Assembly: GCA_029203105.1 (NCBI GenBank)
Contig: CP119318.1
Span: forward strand, 1,502,501 to 1,566,500
Origin: Candidatus Kaistia colombiensis
GTDB lineage: Bacteria; Pseudomonadota; Alphaproteobacteria; Rhizobiales; Kaistiaceae
Direction of reading: 5' to 3'
Length of the DNA stretch: 64,000 nt
Shown: one piece after another, positions 33,668-42,164 of the stretch
How positions within the stretch are numbered: the first letter of the stretch is position 1
Layout: the number at the start of each line of letters is the position of its first letter
Position numbers and translations under genes: made by a program
Notes under the pieces: model-generated
The model's database searches: none
The model's input: the letters and a program-made list of their open reading frames with translations, nothing else
What the model was told of the DNA's origin: nothing

Positions 33668-33996
33668 CGGGTGGTGGGGGACGCCGGTGGGCGTGCGTCG
33701 CGTTGGCGCTCGCCGGCGTCCTTCTGCTGCCGGCCATGGCGGCGGCGGAGACGATCACGGTCCAGGTGGCCAAGCTCACCTTCGTTCCGGCCAGCGTGAC
33801 GGCCAAGGTCGGCGACACCATCGAGTGGGTCAATGACGACTTCGTCGCCCATACGGCGACGGCGGCCGACAAGAGCTTTGACGTCAGCTTGGCGCCGGGC
33901 AAGACGGGAAGCGTCGTGGTGAAGCGGGCGGGCGAGATCGCTTATTCCTGCCGGTTCCATCCGATGATGAAGGGCACGATCGAGGTCACGGAGTAG
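33664..33996 (+). CDS. Cupredoxin (amicyanin/pseudoazurin-like) copper protein
   Basis: A 110-residue exported copper protein. The signal peptide ends near PAMAAAE. The cupredoxin fold is complete: VGDTIEWVNDDFVAHTATAA carries the first copper His, and YSCRFHPMMKG supplies Cys, His and Met. Such proteins shuttle electrons in the periplasm. Its ATG overlaps the DUF4142 stop (ATGA), showing translational coupling, so it belongs to the same ECF-linked unit. The 240 bases downstream hold family B repeat copy 2. Confidence 0.92.
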   Translation: MTGGGGRRWACVALALAGVLLLPAMAAAETITVQVAKLTFVPASVTAKVGDTIEWVNDDFVAHTATAADKSFDVSLAPGKTGSVVVKRAGEIAYSCRFHPMMKGTIEVTE

Positions 33997-34066
33997 GAGC
34001 GGGTACTTCCGAACACGCATGCCTCACTCCAGACGGGAGGACGTGTCTCGGCCGCCGTCCCACTCT

Positions 34067-34173
34067 CGCCGTCATCCCTGCGAAAGCAGGGATCCATGCA
34101 GCCGAAGCGTTGGTGGTGCGCGCCATTGAAAAACCGGCTGAATGGATCCCGGGTCAAGCCCGGGATGACGGCG
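34067..34173. repeat. Intergenic mosaic palindrome, family B, copy 2
   Basis: Terminal CGCCGTCATCC and its inverse GATGACGGCG delimit this 107-base element. The left end hairpin is CCCTGCGAAAGCAGGG, and the right is CCCGGGTCAAGCCCGGG. Inner GATCCATGCAGCCG and CGGCTGAATGGATC are inverted. It resembles copy 3 (36868-36980) but in the opposite orientation, so the two flank the helicase gene as a large inverted pair. Confidence 0.8.
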
Positions 34174-34236
34174 AGGGTGGGGTGACCAGGGAGCCCGTGG
34201 ACAAAGGAAGAAGCGCGCGGGCTCGTGCGCCGTTCG

Positions 34237-36861
34237 TCACTCCACCGCCGACCTCTCCACCACCTCGCCCATCGCCTCGCGCACCAGGTCGTCGGCGTTC
34301 TCGCGCAGGATGTCTTCCTGCGCCTCGCCGGCGACCGGTTCCTTGCCGATATCGAGCATGACCGGCACGGCAAGCGGCGAGATGCGGTCGAGTGGCTTGT
34401 GCAGGATGCGGCCGTGCACGCGCGCCAGCATGTCCGACAGACGGCGCACGTCGAGCAGGCCCGTCGCCGCGTCGGCCCAGGTCGCCTGCAGCAGGATGTG
34501 ATCGGGCTGGTGCGAGCGCAGCACGTCGTAGATCAGGTCGGTCGAGATCGTCACCTGCCGGCCGGTCTTCTCCTTGCCGGGATGCCGGCGCTCGATCAGG
34601 CCGGAGATCAGCGCGCAGCCGCGAAAGGTGCGCTTCAGCAGATGGCTCTCGGCAAGCCACGCATCGAGATCGTCGCCCAGCATGTCCTGGTCGAACAGCT
34701 CGCCGATCGCCGGCTTCTGCTTCGCAAACGCCGCCCCCATGTCGCCGAGGCCCCAGACGGCCAGCGCATAGTCGGAGGCGACGAAGCCCATCGGCTTCAG
34801 CTTGGCCCGCTCCAGCCGCCGCGTCAGCAGCATGCCGAGCGTCTGGTGCGCCAGCCTTCCCTCGAACGGGTAAGCGACCATGTAGAACCGATCCCCGCGC
34901 GGAAACGTCTCGACCAGCAGTTCGTCGCGCTTCGGCAATACCGAGGCCCACTTCTGCAGTGCGAGCCAATCGGCGACCTGGTGCGGCAGCCGGCTCCAGG
35001 CGCCCTCGTCGGCAAGCAGGCCGCGCACGCCCTCGGCGAGATAGGTCGAGAGCGGGAACTTGCCGCCCTGATAGGAGGGCACCTTGGGCGCCTCGTTGAT
35101 CGCGCGGCTGACGATCGCCTCGTTGTCGCGGATGCCTTCGAGGCGGAGCACCAGGCCGGAAAACAGGAAGGTGTCGCCGGGCACCAGCGTCTCGAGGAAA
35201 TGCTCTTCCACCTCGCCGAGCACCCGCCCTCCCATGCCGAGCGGGCCGCCGCGCCGGCGCGAGGCGAGGCGGACCTTGAGCATCGGATCGGCGACGATGG
35301 TGCCGACATTCAGCCGGTATTGCTGCGCGACGCTCGGATGGGTGATGCGCCAGGTGTCGTCATCGACCTTGCGGATCTTGGCGAAGCGCTCATAGCTCCG
35401 GAGCGCATAGCCGCCTGTGGCGACGAAATCGACCACCCGGTCGAAGGTCTCGCGGGAAAGCGTTGCATAGGGCGCGGCCGAGGTGATCTCGGCATGCAGG
35501 TCGTCGGCTGAGAACGGCGCGGCGCAGGCCATGCCGAGCACATGTTGTGCCAGCACGTCGAGCGCGCCGCCGATCGGGCGCGGCGTATCTTGCGCGCCGG
35601 TCGTGCTCGCCTCCAGCGCCACCGTGCATTCCATCACTTCAAACCGGTTCGCCGGCACCAGCAGGGCGCGCGACGGCTCGTCCATCCGGTGATTGGCGCG
35701 GCCGATGCGCTGTGCCAGCCGGCTGGCGCCCTTCGGCGCGCCGACATTGACGACGAGGTCGACATCGCCCCAGTCGATGCCGAGATCGAGCGTCGAGGTG
35801 CAGACGACGCAGCGCAGGCTGCCGGCCGCCATCGCCGCCTCGACCCGCCGGCGCTGGCCGACGTCGAGCGAGCCGTGGTGGAGCGCGATCGGCAGCACGT
35901 CCTCGTTGACCCGCCAGAGTTCCTGGAAGACGCGTTCGGCCTGGCTGCGCGTGTTGACGAAGACGAGCACCATGCCGTTGGCCTGGATGGCCGCATAGAT
36001 CTCGCCGATCGCATGCACGGCCGAATGCCCCGCCCAGGGCAGCCGCTCCTCGGTGTCGAGGATGGTGATCTCCGGCTTGGCGCCGCCAGCGACGGTGACG
36101 AGATCGGCAAGAAGGGGCGGAGCGTCGGGCGCCTGCGGCATCAGCCAGGCGCGCAGATCGTCCGGCTCGGACACGGTCGCCGACAGGCCGACGGCGCGCA
36201 GATCCGGCGCGAGCCGGCGCAGCCGGGCAAGGCCGAGCGACAGCAACTCGCCGCGCTTCGCCGTCACCAGCGCGTGCAGCTCGTCGAAGATCACGGTCTT
36301 CAGATCACCGAAGAAGCGGCCGGCGTCGGGATTGGAGAGGAGAAGCGCCAGTTGTTCCGGCGTCGTCAGCAAGATCTCCGGCGGTTTCAGCTTCTGGCGC
36401 TGGCGCTTGTGCGACGGCGTATCGCCGGTGCGGGTCTCGATCGCGACCTTGAGGCCGATCTCGGCGGCGGGAGCCTCAAGATTGCGGGCGATGTCGACGG
36501 CGAGCGCCTTCAGCGGCGAGATGTAAAGCGTGTGCGGCCCGCGCCCGCCCTTTCCCGCCGGCGGTCGCGTCGCGAGATCGACCAGGCTCGGCAGGAAGCC
36601 GGCCAGCGTCTTGCCGGCACCGGTTGGCGCGATCAGCAGCGCGGAGCGGTTCTCGGCCGCCTTTTCCAGCAGGGCAAGCTGATGCGGCCGCGGCGCCCAG
36701 CCGCGACGGGCGAACCAGTCGAGAAAGGGGGCGGGCAAAAGGTCAGGAGAAGCTGCGGTGTTGGCGCGCGCGGTCACGGGAGTAGAGGTAGGAGCGCGAC
36801 GTGCGGAAGTCGAGGGCGCTGCCTCGTAGCCTGTCTTTGGCCTGGCGCCGAAGCGGCCCAC
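34237..36861 (-). CDS. Ligase-associated DEXH-box helicase (Lhr type)
   Basis: An 874-residue superfamily 2 helicase of the TIGR04121 ligase-associated group. Motif I is LIAPTGAGKTLAG near residue 77, motif II is VIFDELHAL, motif III is GLSATV, motifs V-VI are TSTLDLGIDWGDVD and QRIGRANHR. The Lhr C-terminal region follows (LVPGDTFLFSGLVLRLEGI). It should unwind substrate for the module's ligase and nucleases. The GTG at 36861 has no clean ribosome site, and a GTG at 36776 would give a more typical length. Residues 1-40 are therefore uncertain. It is divergent from the broken exonuclease. Confidence 0.92.
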   Translation of the reverse strand: MGRFGARPKTGYEAAPSTSARRAPTSTPVTARANTAASPDLLPAPFLDWFARRGWAPRPHQLALLEKAAENRSALLIAPTGAGKTLAGFLPSLVDLATRPPAGKGGRGPHTLYISPLKALAVDIARNLEAPAAEIGLKVAIETRTGDTPSHKRQRQKLKPPEILLTTPEQLALLLSNPDAGRFFGDLKTVIFDELHALVTAKRGELLSLGLARLRRLAPDLRAVGLSATVSEPDDLRAWLMPQAPDAPPLLADLVTVAGGAKPEITILDTEERLPWAGHSAVHAIGEIYAAIQANGMVLVFVNTRSQAERVFQELWRVNEDVLPIALHHGSLDVGQRRRVEAAMAAGSLRCVVCTSTLDLGIDWGDVDLVVNVGAPKGASRLAQRIGRANHRMDEPSRALLVPANRFEVMECTVALEASTTGAQDTPRPIGGALDVLAQHVLGMACAAPFSADDLHAEITSAAPYATLSRETFDRVVDFVATGGYALRSYERFAKIRKVDDDTWRITHPSVAQQYRLNVGTIVADPMLKVRLASRRRGGPLGMGGRVLGEVEEHFLETLVPGDTFLFSGLVLRLEGIRDNEAIVSRAINEAPKVPSYQGGKFPLSTYLAEGVRGLLADEGAWSRLPHQVADWLALQKWASVLPKRDELLVETFPRGDRFYMVAYPFEGRLAHQTLGMLLTRRLERAKLKPMGFVASDYALAVWGLGDMGAAFAKQKPAIGELFDQDMLGDDLDAWLAESHLLKRTFRGCALISGLIERRHPGKEKTGRQVTISTDLIYDVLRSHQPDHILLQATWADAATGLLDVRRLSDMLARVHGRILHKPLDRISPLAVPVMLDIGKEPVAGEAQEDILRENADDLVREAMGEVVERSAVE

Positions 36862-36867
36862 CCTCCG

Positions 36868-36980
36868 CCGTCATCCCGGGCGGAGACCCGGGATCCATTC
36901 AGCCGTGACGTCGGGAGTTGGAGCGCGCCGTCATCTTGAGCCTCTGGCTGAATGGATTCCTGCTTTCGCAGGAATGACGG
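36868..36980. repeat. Intergenic mosaic palindrome, family B, copy 3
   Basis: Between the helicase and exonuclease genes. Left hairpin CCCGGGCGGAGACCCGGG, right hairpin CCTGCTTTCGCAGG, ending in the GAATGACG signature. These are the same building blocks as copy 2 in reversed order and orientation. Inner ATTCAGCC and GGCTGAAT are inverted. The element begins seven bases from the annotated helicase start, so the helicase promoter must overlap or lie beyond it. Confidence 0.8.
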
Positions 36981-37046
36981 AGCTTTTCCCATCTCGCGGA
37001 AGACATGGGGCTTCCGTCGCCGGCATCCGTCACTATCCTAAGGAAC

Positions 37047-38070
37047 ATGCTCCGCCCCGAAGAACTCCTTTGCCCCACGCCGGAAGGTCTCTGGTGCCCG
37101 CTCGGCGGCTTCCACATCGATCCCGTGCGGCCGGTCGAGCGGGCGCTGATCACCCATGGCCATGCCGATCACGCCCGTCCCGGCCACGGCGCCGTGATGG
37201 CGACGCGCGAGACGCTGCGGATCATGGCTGCGCGCTATGGCGAGGGCTTCGCCGGCAGCCAGACAGAGGCGCGGCTCGGCGAAACGGTGCGGATCGGCGA
37301 TGTCGCCGTGCAGTTTCATCCGGCCGGCCATGTGCTGGGCTCGGCGCAGATCGCCGTCGAGGCGAAGGGCATGCGCATCGTCGCCTCGGGCGACTACAAG
37401 CGTCGGCGCGACCCGACCTGCGCCTCGTTCGAGCCGGTGCAATGCGACGTCTTCATCACCGAGGCGACGTTCGGCCTGCCGGTGTTCCGCCATCCCGATG
37501 ACGGCCACGAGATCCACAAGCTGCTCGCCTCGCTCAGCGCCTTTCCCGAGCGGGCGCATCTGGTCGGCGCCTATGCGCTCGGCAAGGCGCAGCGGGTGAT
37601 CAAGCGGCTGCGCGAAGAGGGCTACGATCGGACGATCTACATCCACGGCGCGCTGGAGCGGCTCTGCCGCCTCTATGAAGAGGAAGGCATCGATCTCGGG
37701 CCGATCGAGCCGGCGACGATCGAGGCGCGCCGCCGTCGAGCCGGCGAGGCGATTTCGCCGGCGCTATCGTCGTCGGGCCGCCCTCGGCCTTCGCTGACCG
37801 CTGGGCGCGGCGTTTCCCGATCCGGTTTCCTGCTTCGCCTCCGGCTGGATGTCGATCCGCCAGCGCGCCAAGCAGCGCGGCGTCGAGCTGCCGCTGATCA
37901 TCTCCGATCACTGCGACTGGGCGGAGCTGACCGGGACCATCGCCGAGATTTCTCCCGCCGAGGTCTGGGTCACGCATGGCCGCGAGGAGGCGCTGGTGCG
38001 CTGGTGCGAACTGGCCGGGATCCGCGTCCGGCCGCTGCATATGGTCGGCTATGAGGACGAGGCGGAGTAG
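37047..38070 (+). pseudogene. Ligase-associated MBL-fold exonuclease, disrupted by two frameshifts
   Basis: The first part (37047 to about 37745) is a metallo-beta-lactamase fold nuclease of the TIGR04122 group: ALITHGHADHARPGHG, FHPAGHVLGSAQI, VASGDYKRRRD and ITEATFGLPVF. Near 37745 the homologous sequence moves to a second frame (GDFAGAIVVGPPSAFADRWARRFP), and near 37817 to a third (DPVSCFASGWMSIRQRAKQRGVELP). That last frame continues to the stop at 38070 with SDHCDWAEL and VTHGREEALVRW. Each step fits loss of one base; the second is in a C run. As written, the first frame reads on into unrelated residues to 38054. It is either a real pseudogene or sequence error. AAGGA precedes the ATG. 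Confidence 0.88.
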
Positions 38071-38978
38071 GACGCCGCAACGCTCTTCTGCCGGGTTTCC
38101 CGCCAGAGCAGGAACATCGATGCGCCGACGATCAGCGCCGCGCCGAGCCAGAGCTGGCTTGACGGTACCCAGCCGAACACCAGCCAGCCAGCGAGCACGT
38201 TGAGCGGCAGCTTCACATGGTCGAAGGGCTGCACATAGGCGGCGTCGGCTTTGGCGTAGGCCAGCGCCAGAAAACCCTGCGCCGCGGCGGTGAGCACGCC
38301 GACCGCGAGGATCGCCATCCAGGCATCGCCCGAGGGAATGGCGATGCCGGAGGGCAGGGCGAGCACCAGATTGACCGGCGCGAGCAACAGCAGCAGCCAC
38401 GCCGTCACCGTTTCGGGGCTGTCCTCCGCGAGGAGCTTCTTCTGGATCAGCGAGACGCCGGCCCACAGCACCGAGGCCGCCAGCGGGTAGAGGCTGGCGG
38501 TGGTGAAGCTTTCGGAAAACGGATCGAGGATGATCAGCCCGCCGGCAAAGCCGACGATGACGGCGAGCCAGCGTTCCAGCGAGACCTTTTCGCCGAGAAA
38601 CAGCCCGGCGCCGAGCGTGACGATGAAGGGCGAGGTCATGACGAGCGCGATGGCCTGGCCGATCGGCACGGCATGGGAGAGGCCCAGCACCCAGAACTGC
38701 ACGCCGACGGCGGCGAACAGCACGCGCAGCGCCTGCAGGCCGGGACGGCGCGATTTCAGCGAGGGAAGGCCGCGTCGCGCTGCCCAAGGCAGGATCACCA
38801 CGAAGGCGACGGCGTATTGCAGGAAGGCCGCCGTCGGCGCCGGCAGGTGCAGATTGACGGTGGCGATCTGTTCGAGTGTGTTGACGCCGGCGAAGGCAAT
38901 TCCGGCCAGGATCATCCAGAAAGCGCCCGCGACGGGCGCTCGAAGAGCGGGAGATTTTGTAAGGGTCGTCTGACTCAT
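38049..38978 (-). CDS. ribN: Riboflavin transporter RibN (DMT/EamA family)
   Basis: A 309-residue membrane protein with two EamA repeats and about ten hydrophobic helices (VAGAFWMILAGIAFAGVNTLEQI; LGLSHAVPIGQAIALVMTSPFIVTLGAGLFLGEKV; AILAVGVLTAAAQGFLALAYAKA). EamA proteins are usually of unknown substrate, but an FMN riboswitch lies in its leader, as for rhizobial RibN, so riboflavin uptake is well supported. The ATG at 38978 is preferred; one at 38990 is in frame. The stop overlaps the end of the convergent exonuclease remnant by about 22 bases. Confidence 0.88.
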   Translation of the reverse strand: MSQTTLTKSPALRAPVAGAFWMILAGIAFAGVNTLEQIATVNLHLPAPTAAFLQYAVAFVVILPWAARRGLPSLKSRRPGLQALRVLFAAVGVQFWVLGLSHAVPIGQAIALVMTSPFIVTLGAGLFLGEKVSLERWLAVIVGFAGGLIILDPFSESFTTASLYPLAASVLWAGVSLIQKKLLAEDSPETVTAWLLLLLAPVNLVLALPSGIAIPSGDAWMAILAVGVLTAAAQGFLALAYAKADAAYVQPFDHVKLPLNVLAGWLVFGWVPSSQLWLGAALIVGASMFLLWRETRQKSVAASYSASSS

Positions 38979-39034
38979 GTTGGTTCCCATCGGGTTCGAC
39001 AACACGAAATCAGGGCATAGCAAAACACGCACGC

Positions 39035-39053
39035 ACCGGCCGCAAGGGCCGGT
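39035..39053 (-). terminator. Putative attenuator hairpin of the ribN leader
   Basis: On the minus strand the stem ACCGGCC-CTTGC-GGCCGGT lies between the FMN riboswitch and the ribN start, followed after nine bases by GTTTTGC. It could be the terminator controlled by the riboswitch. The U-run is short and displaced, so control at translation is also possible. Confidence 0.5.
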
Positions 39054-39068
39054 TCGCATCGTCTTCGC

Positions 39069-39213
39069 CGTTCTCTTCCATCCGGACTATGACCGTCGGC
39101 TTCGGAATTTAACCGAATCTGCTGACCCTTCCCGTTGGAACGGAAAGGCGCTCGCGGGCTTGAAGGAAAACCTTCTTACCGCCGGTGGGGAGTTGCACCC
39201 CGCCCTGAGAACG
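39069..39213 (-). ncRNA. FMN riboswitch (RFN element)
   Basis: On the minus strand the order of conserved segments is complete. P1 arms are CGTTCTC (39213-39207) and GAGAACG (39075-39069). Then come GGGCGGGGTGCAACTCCCC and ACCGGCGGTAA, AGCCCGCGAGC, a variable hairpin, and CCGACGGTCATAGTCCGGATGG. This is the RFN consensus that binds flavin mononucleotide and turns off riboflavin synthesis or transport genes. The downstream gene is ribN, 91 bases beyond P1. With the attenuator hairpin it fills most of the 346-base gap at 38979-39324. Confidence 0.95.
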
Positions 39214-39324
39214 AGGCCCGGCCGCAGGACCGAGCGAGCCACAGTTAGGGCTTCCGGGGCGCCCGCGCAACCCGGCGCGTCGCCGGGGCTTTTCGCAACC
39301 CATGGCAAAACCTAGATTGGCGCC

Positions 39325-40986
39325 ATGCAGGATTTCGCCGCCCTCCTAGACCGCCTGATCCTGACGCCGTCGCGCAACGCAAAGCTGCGGCTGATGGCGG
39401 AGTATTTTCGGGTCACCCCGGATCCCGATCGCGGCTGGGCGCTGGCGGCGCTGACCGGCGGCCTCGACGTGCCCTCGGTCAAGCCGGCCATGCTGCGTGC
39501 GTTGGTGGCCGAGCGCATCGACGAGGTGCTGTTCGCCTATTCCTATGACTATGTCGGTGACCTCGCCGAGACGATCGCGCTGGTCTGGGACGAGGGGGGC
39601 GGCCCCACCATGCGCGCCGCTCCGGCTCCGGCGGATGGCAGCAACATTCCGTCTCTCTCGGCCATTGTCGAAACACTGCTGACCTCGTCTCGCGCCGAGG
39701 GGCCGAAGCGGGTGGCGGCGTTTCTGGACGCGCTCGATTCCGATGGCCGCTGGGCGCTGCTGAAGCTGGTCACCGGCGGCCTGCGCATCGGCGTCTCGGC
39801 CCGGCTCGCCAAGCAGGCGCTGGCCGATTTCGGCGCAGTGAAGGTCGAGGGGCTGCAGGTCAACGAGATCGAAGAACTCTGGCATGGCCTGAAGCCGCCT
39901 TACCAGCCGCTGTTCGCGTGGCTGGAGGGGCGGGCGGAAAAGCCGGTTTCCTCGGCGCGGGCGCCGTTCCGGCCGGTGATGCTGGCGCAGCCGCTGGAGG
40001 AGGCGGACTTGCCGCGCATCACGCCGGACGTCTATGCGGCCGAATGGAAATGGGACGGCATCCGCGTCCAGGCGGTGGCGGATCAGGGAGTGCGCCGGCT
40101 CTATACCCGCACCGGCGAGGATATCGGCGATACCTTTCCCGACATGCTCGACGCGCTCGATTTCGACGGCGCCATCGATGGCGAGTTGCTGGTCGGCCGG
40201 CGCGCGGGCGAAGCGATCGAGCCGGGTTCTTTCTCGGAGTTGCAACAGCGCCTCAATCGAAAGACCGTGTCCGGCAAGCTGGTCGCCAGCCACCCTGCCT
40301 TCATCCGCGCCTATGACTGCCTGGTCGATGGCGCTGACGATGTTCGCACGCTGCCGTTCCGCGAGCGCCGGGCGCGGCTGGAAAAGCTCGTCGCCGGCTC
40401 GCTGGCGGGCCGCATCGATCTGTCACCGCTGGTCGCCTTTGAGACGACCGACGATCTGATGGAAAAGCGCAGCCTGCCGCCGGTGCCCATCATCGAGGGG
40501 CTGATGCTGAAGCGCTGGGATTCGGTTTACGAGCCGGGCCGTCCGAAGGGGCCGTGGTTCAAGTGGAAGCGCGATCCCTACACCGTTGATGCCGTGCTGA
40601 TGTATGCGCAGCGCGGCCATGGCAAGCGCTCGTCCTTCTATTCCGACTACACATTTGGCGTCTGGAAATCGGGCGAGGGCGGGGATGAACTCGTGCCGGT
40701 GGGCAAGGCCTATTTCGGCTTCACCGACGAGGAACTGGTCGAGATCGACCGCTTCGTCCGCCGCAACACGCTGAACCGCTTCGGGCCGGTGCGCGAGGTG
40801 ACGCACAATGCCGAGGTCGGGCTGGTACTGGAGGTGGCATTCGAGGGGCTGAACCGGTCGACCCGGCATAAATCCGGTGTCGCCATGCGCTTTCCCCGCA
40901 TCAGCCGCCTGCGCTGGGACAAGCCGCCGCGCGAAGCCGACCGGATCGAGACGCTGGAAGCGCTGCTCGGGCCGGAGGCGCGATGA
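39325..40986 (+). CDS. ATP-dependent DNA ligase (ligase-associated module)
   Basis: A 553-residue ligase of the TIGR04120 group. Residues 1-200 form the N-terminal DNA-binding domain with VTGGLRIGVSARLAKQALADFG. The nucleotidyltransferase motif I is EWKWDGIRVQ with Lys242 as the AMP acceptor. Motif III is DFDGAIDGELLVG, motif IV is IEGLMLKRWDSVYEPGRPKGPWFKWKRDP (continuing to motif V), and the OB domain ends with TRHKSGVAMRFPRISRLR. It seals nicks using ATP, beside the essential NAD-dependent ligase. It is divergent from ribN, and separated from its usual helicase, exonuclease and phosphoesterase partners. Confidence 0.95.
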   Translation: MQDFAALLDRLILTPSRNAKLRLMAEYFRVTPDPDRGWALAALTGGLDVPSVKPAMLRALVAERIDEVLFAYSYDYVGDLAETIALVWDEGGGPTMRAAPAPADGSNIPSLSAIVETLLTSSRAEGPKRVAAFLDALDSDGRWALLKLVTGGLRIGVSARLAKQALADFGAVKVEGLQVNEIEELWHGLKPPYQPLFAWLEGRAEKPVSSARAPFRPVMLAQPLEEADLPRITPDVYAAEWKWDGIRVQAVADQGVRRLYTRTGEDIGDTFPDMLDALDFDGAIDGELLVGRRAGEAIEPGSFSELQQRLNRKTVSGKLVASHPAFIRAYDCLVDGADDVRTLPFRERRARLEKLVAGSLAGRIDLSPLVAFETTDDLMEKRSLPPVPIIEGLMLKRWDSVYEPGRPKGPWFKWKRDPYTVDAVLMYAQRGHGKRSSFYSDYTFGVWKSGEGGDELVPVGKAYFGFTDEELVEIDRFVRRNTLNRFGPVREVTHNAEVGLVLEVAFEGLNRSTRHKSGVAMRFPRISRLRWDKPPREADRIETLEALLGPEAR

Positions 40987-41014
40987 AACGGGCGAGACGA
41001 TTTTTGCCCGTTTT
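40986..41014 (+). terminator. Terminator of the ligase gene
   Basis: Arms AAACGGGC (40986-40993) and GCCCGTTT (41006-41013) with a 12-base loop, ending in a TTTT run. It begins within the ligase stop codon, so it is a simple intrinsic terminator for that gene. The gap of about 100 bases to the DUF6460 gene holds nothing else. Confidence 0.65.
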
Positions 41015-41092
41015 CCAGCCGCACTGATCCGCTATCATCCGACCGAATCGAACGCCGGGCCCGTGTTGGGCGCGGCGTCACAGGAGATGACG

Positions 41093-41362
41093 ATGAACGG
41101 CCTTCAACGCTTCATGGGCGGCTCGCCCGGCCAGGTCCTGCTTCGGCTTGTCGTTATCTCGCTGATCGTCGGTATCGTGCTTTCGGCCCTCGGCCTCTCG
41201 CCCTACGACATCGTCCAGAAGGCGCAGCAGCTGGTCTGGCGCATCTGGAACATGGGTTTCGGCGCGATCGAATGGGTCTGGCAGTATTTCCTGCTTGGCG
41301 CCGTGATCGTCATCCCGGTCTGGATCGTCATCCGGCTGCTCAACATGGGCAAGGGCGGCTGA
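41093..41362 (+). CDS. DUF6460 small membrane protein
   Basis: An 89-residue inner-membrane protein with two transmembrane helices (VLLRLVVISLIVGIVLSALG and WVWQYFLLGAVIVIPVWIVIRLL) joined by SPYDIVQKAQQLVWRIWNMG. This is the Rhizobiales DUF6460 pattern, of unknown role. I chose the ATG at 41093, with AGGAG at 41082-41086; the ATG at 41087 touches the ribosome site. It is convergent with the TIGR02186 gene, 25 bases apart. Confidence 0.82.
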   Translation: MNGLQRFMGGSPGQVLLRLVVISLIVGIVLSALGLSPYDIVQKAQQLVWRIWNMGFGAIEWVWQYFLLGAVIVIPVWIVIRLLNMGKGG

Positions 41363-41387
41363 GGCAGGCAGAGCGGTCCGAACCCGT

Positions 41388-42164
41388 TCAGTCCTTGCGG
41401 AAGATGACGCCGGCGAGCCAGCCGGTGAACACCGCCAGGATCACGCAGATCAGGCCGTAGATCAGGCCCTGATTGTGGGCGAGGTCGAAGGTGAACTGCT
41501 CGAAGCCCATTTTCGAGATGCGGATCTCCGACTGGTCGGAGGCGAGCATGGCGCCGTCGCGGAAGAGATGGACCGTCACGACATAGCGGCCGACCGGCAC
41601 GTTGGCGGGGATCTGCACGGCGGTCTGGAAGATCTCCGTGCCGGGGAATTTCACGCCATAGGCTTCGCTGCGATACAGCCCGTCCTGCTGCTTCAGCCGG
41701 ATGAAGGCCTTGCGGAACTCGTCGTCCGGCCCGGCGGTCTCGGCGTCGTCGTCGGCCGAAACCGGAAAGACGAGATCGTCGGCGCCAATCTGAAAGCGCT
41801 TCAGGATCTGTGGCGTCGTGACTTCCGAAAGCGGCCGCGACGAGTTGACGGCATAGAAGGAGGGGATGTTGACGAAGGTGCGCGAGGCGCTGTTCAGCCA
41901 GATCCCGACATAGCGCGCCTTGCGCCGGGTCACGACGGTCTCGGAGGGCCCCTTGACCGAGACGACGACGTCGTAGAACTCGGCCCGCGAGACGGTGGCC
42001 GCGTCGCGCTCGATGGCGCCGAACACGGCGATGCTGGTGCCGGTGAAGTTGGAGGTGATCCGCACTTCCTCGGTCGAGAGGGCGACGATCAGTTGCTCGG
42101 CGCGGACCGGCGCTGCCGCGAGCGCGATCGCCCAGAAGGCGAGAAAGGCCGCGAGCCGCGTCAC
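41388..42164 (-). CDS. TIGR02186 family protein
   Basis: A 258-residue exported protein with a single C-terminal membrane anchor. The signal peptide covers about residues 1-22, ending PVRA. The body includes LIVALSTEEVRITSNFTGTSIAVFGAIERD and ARYVGIWLNSASRTFVNIPSFYAVNSSRPL. The anchor is GLIYGLICVILAVFTGWLAGVIFRKD. The GTG start overlaps the upstream TauE stop (GTGA). The pairing of TIGR02186 with a TauE/SafE permease is common in Rhizobiales and suggests one functional unit, perhaps organosulfur or sulfite export. Confidence 0.9.
   Translation of the reverse strand: MTRLAAFLAFWAIALAAAPVRAEQLIVALSTEEVRITSNFTGTSIAVFGAIERDAATVSRAEFYDVVVSVKGPSETVVTRRKARYVGIWLNSASRTFVNIPSFYAVNSSRPLSEVTTPQILKRFQIGADDLVFPVSADDDAETAGPDDEFRKAFIRLKQQDGLYRSEAYGVKFPGTEIFQTAVQIPANVPVGRYVVTVHLFRDGAMLASDQSEIRISKMGFEQFTFDLAHNQGLIYGLICVILAVFTGWLAGVIFRKD

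Noticed and set aside
26960..36980. Family B palindromes as ends of an insertion sequence
   Set aside because: They bracket no transposase, and the target-site duplications expected at an insertion are not seen. They look like intergenic mosaic repeats.
31428..40986. The helicase-nuclease-ligase group as a new anti-phage system
   Set aside because: All four proteins match the described ligase-associated repair families. There is no sensor or effector domain typical of defence islands.
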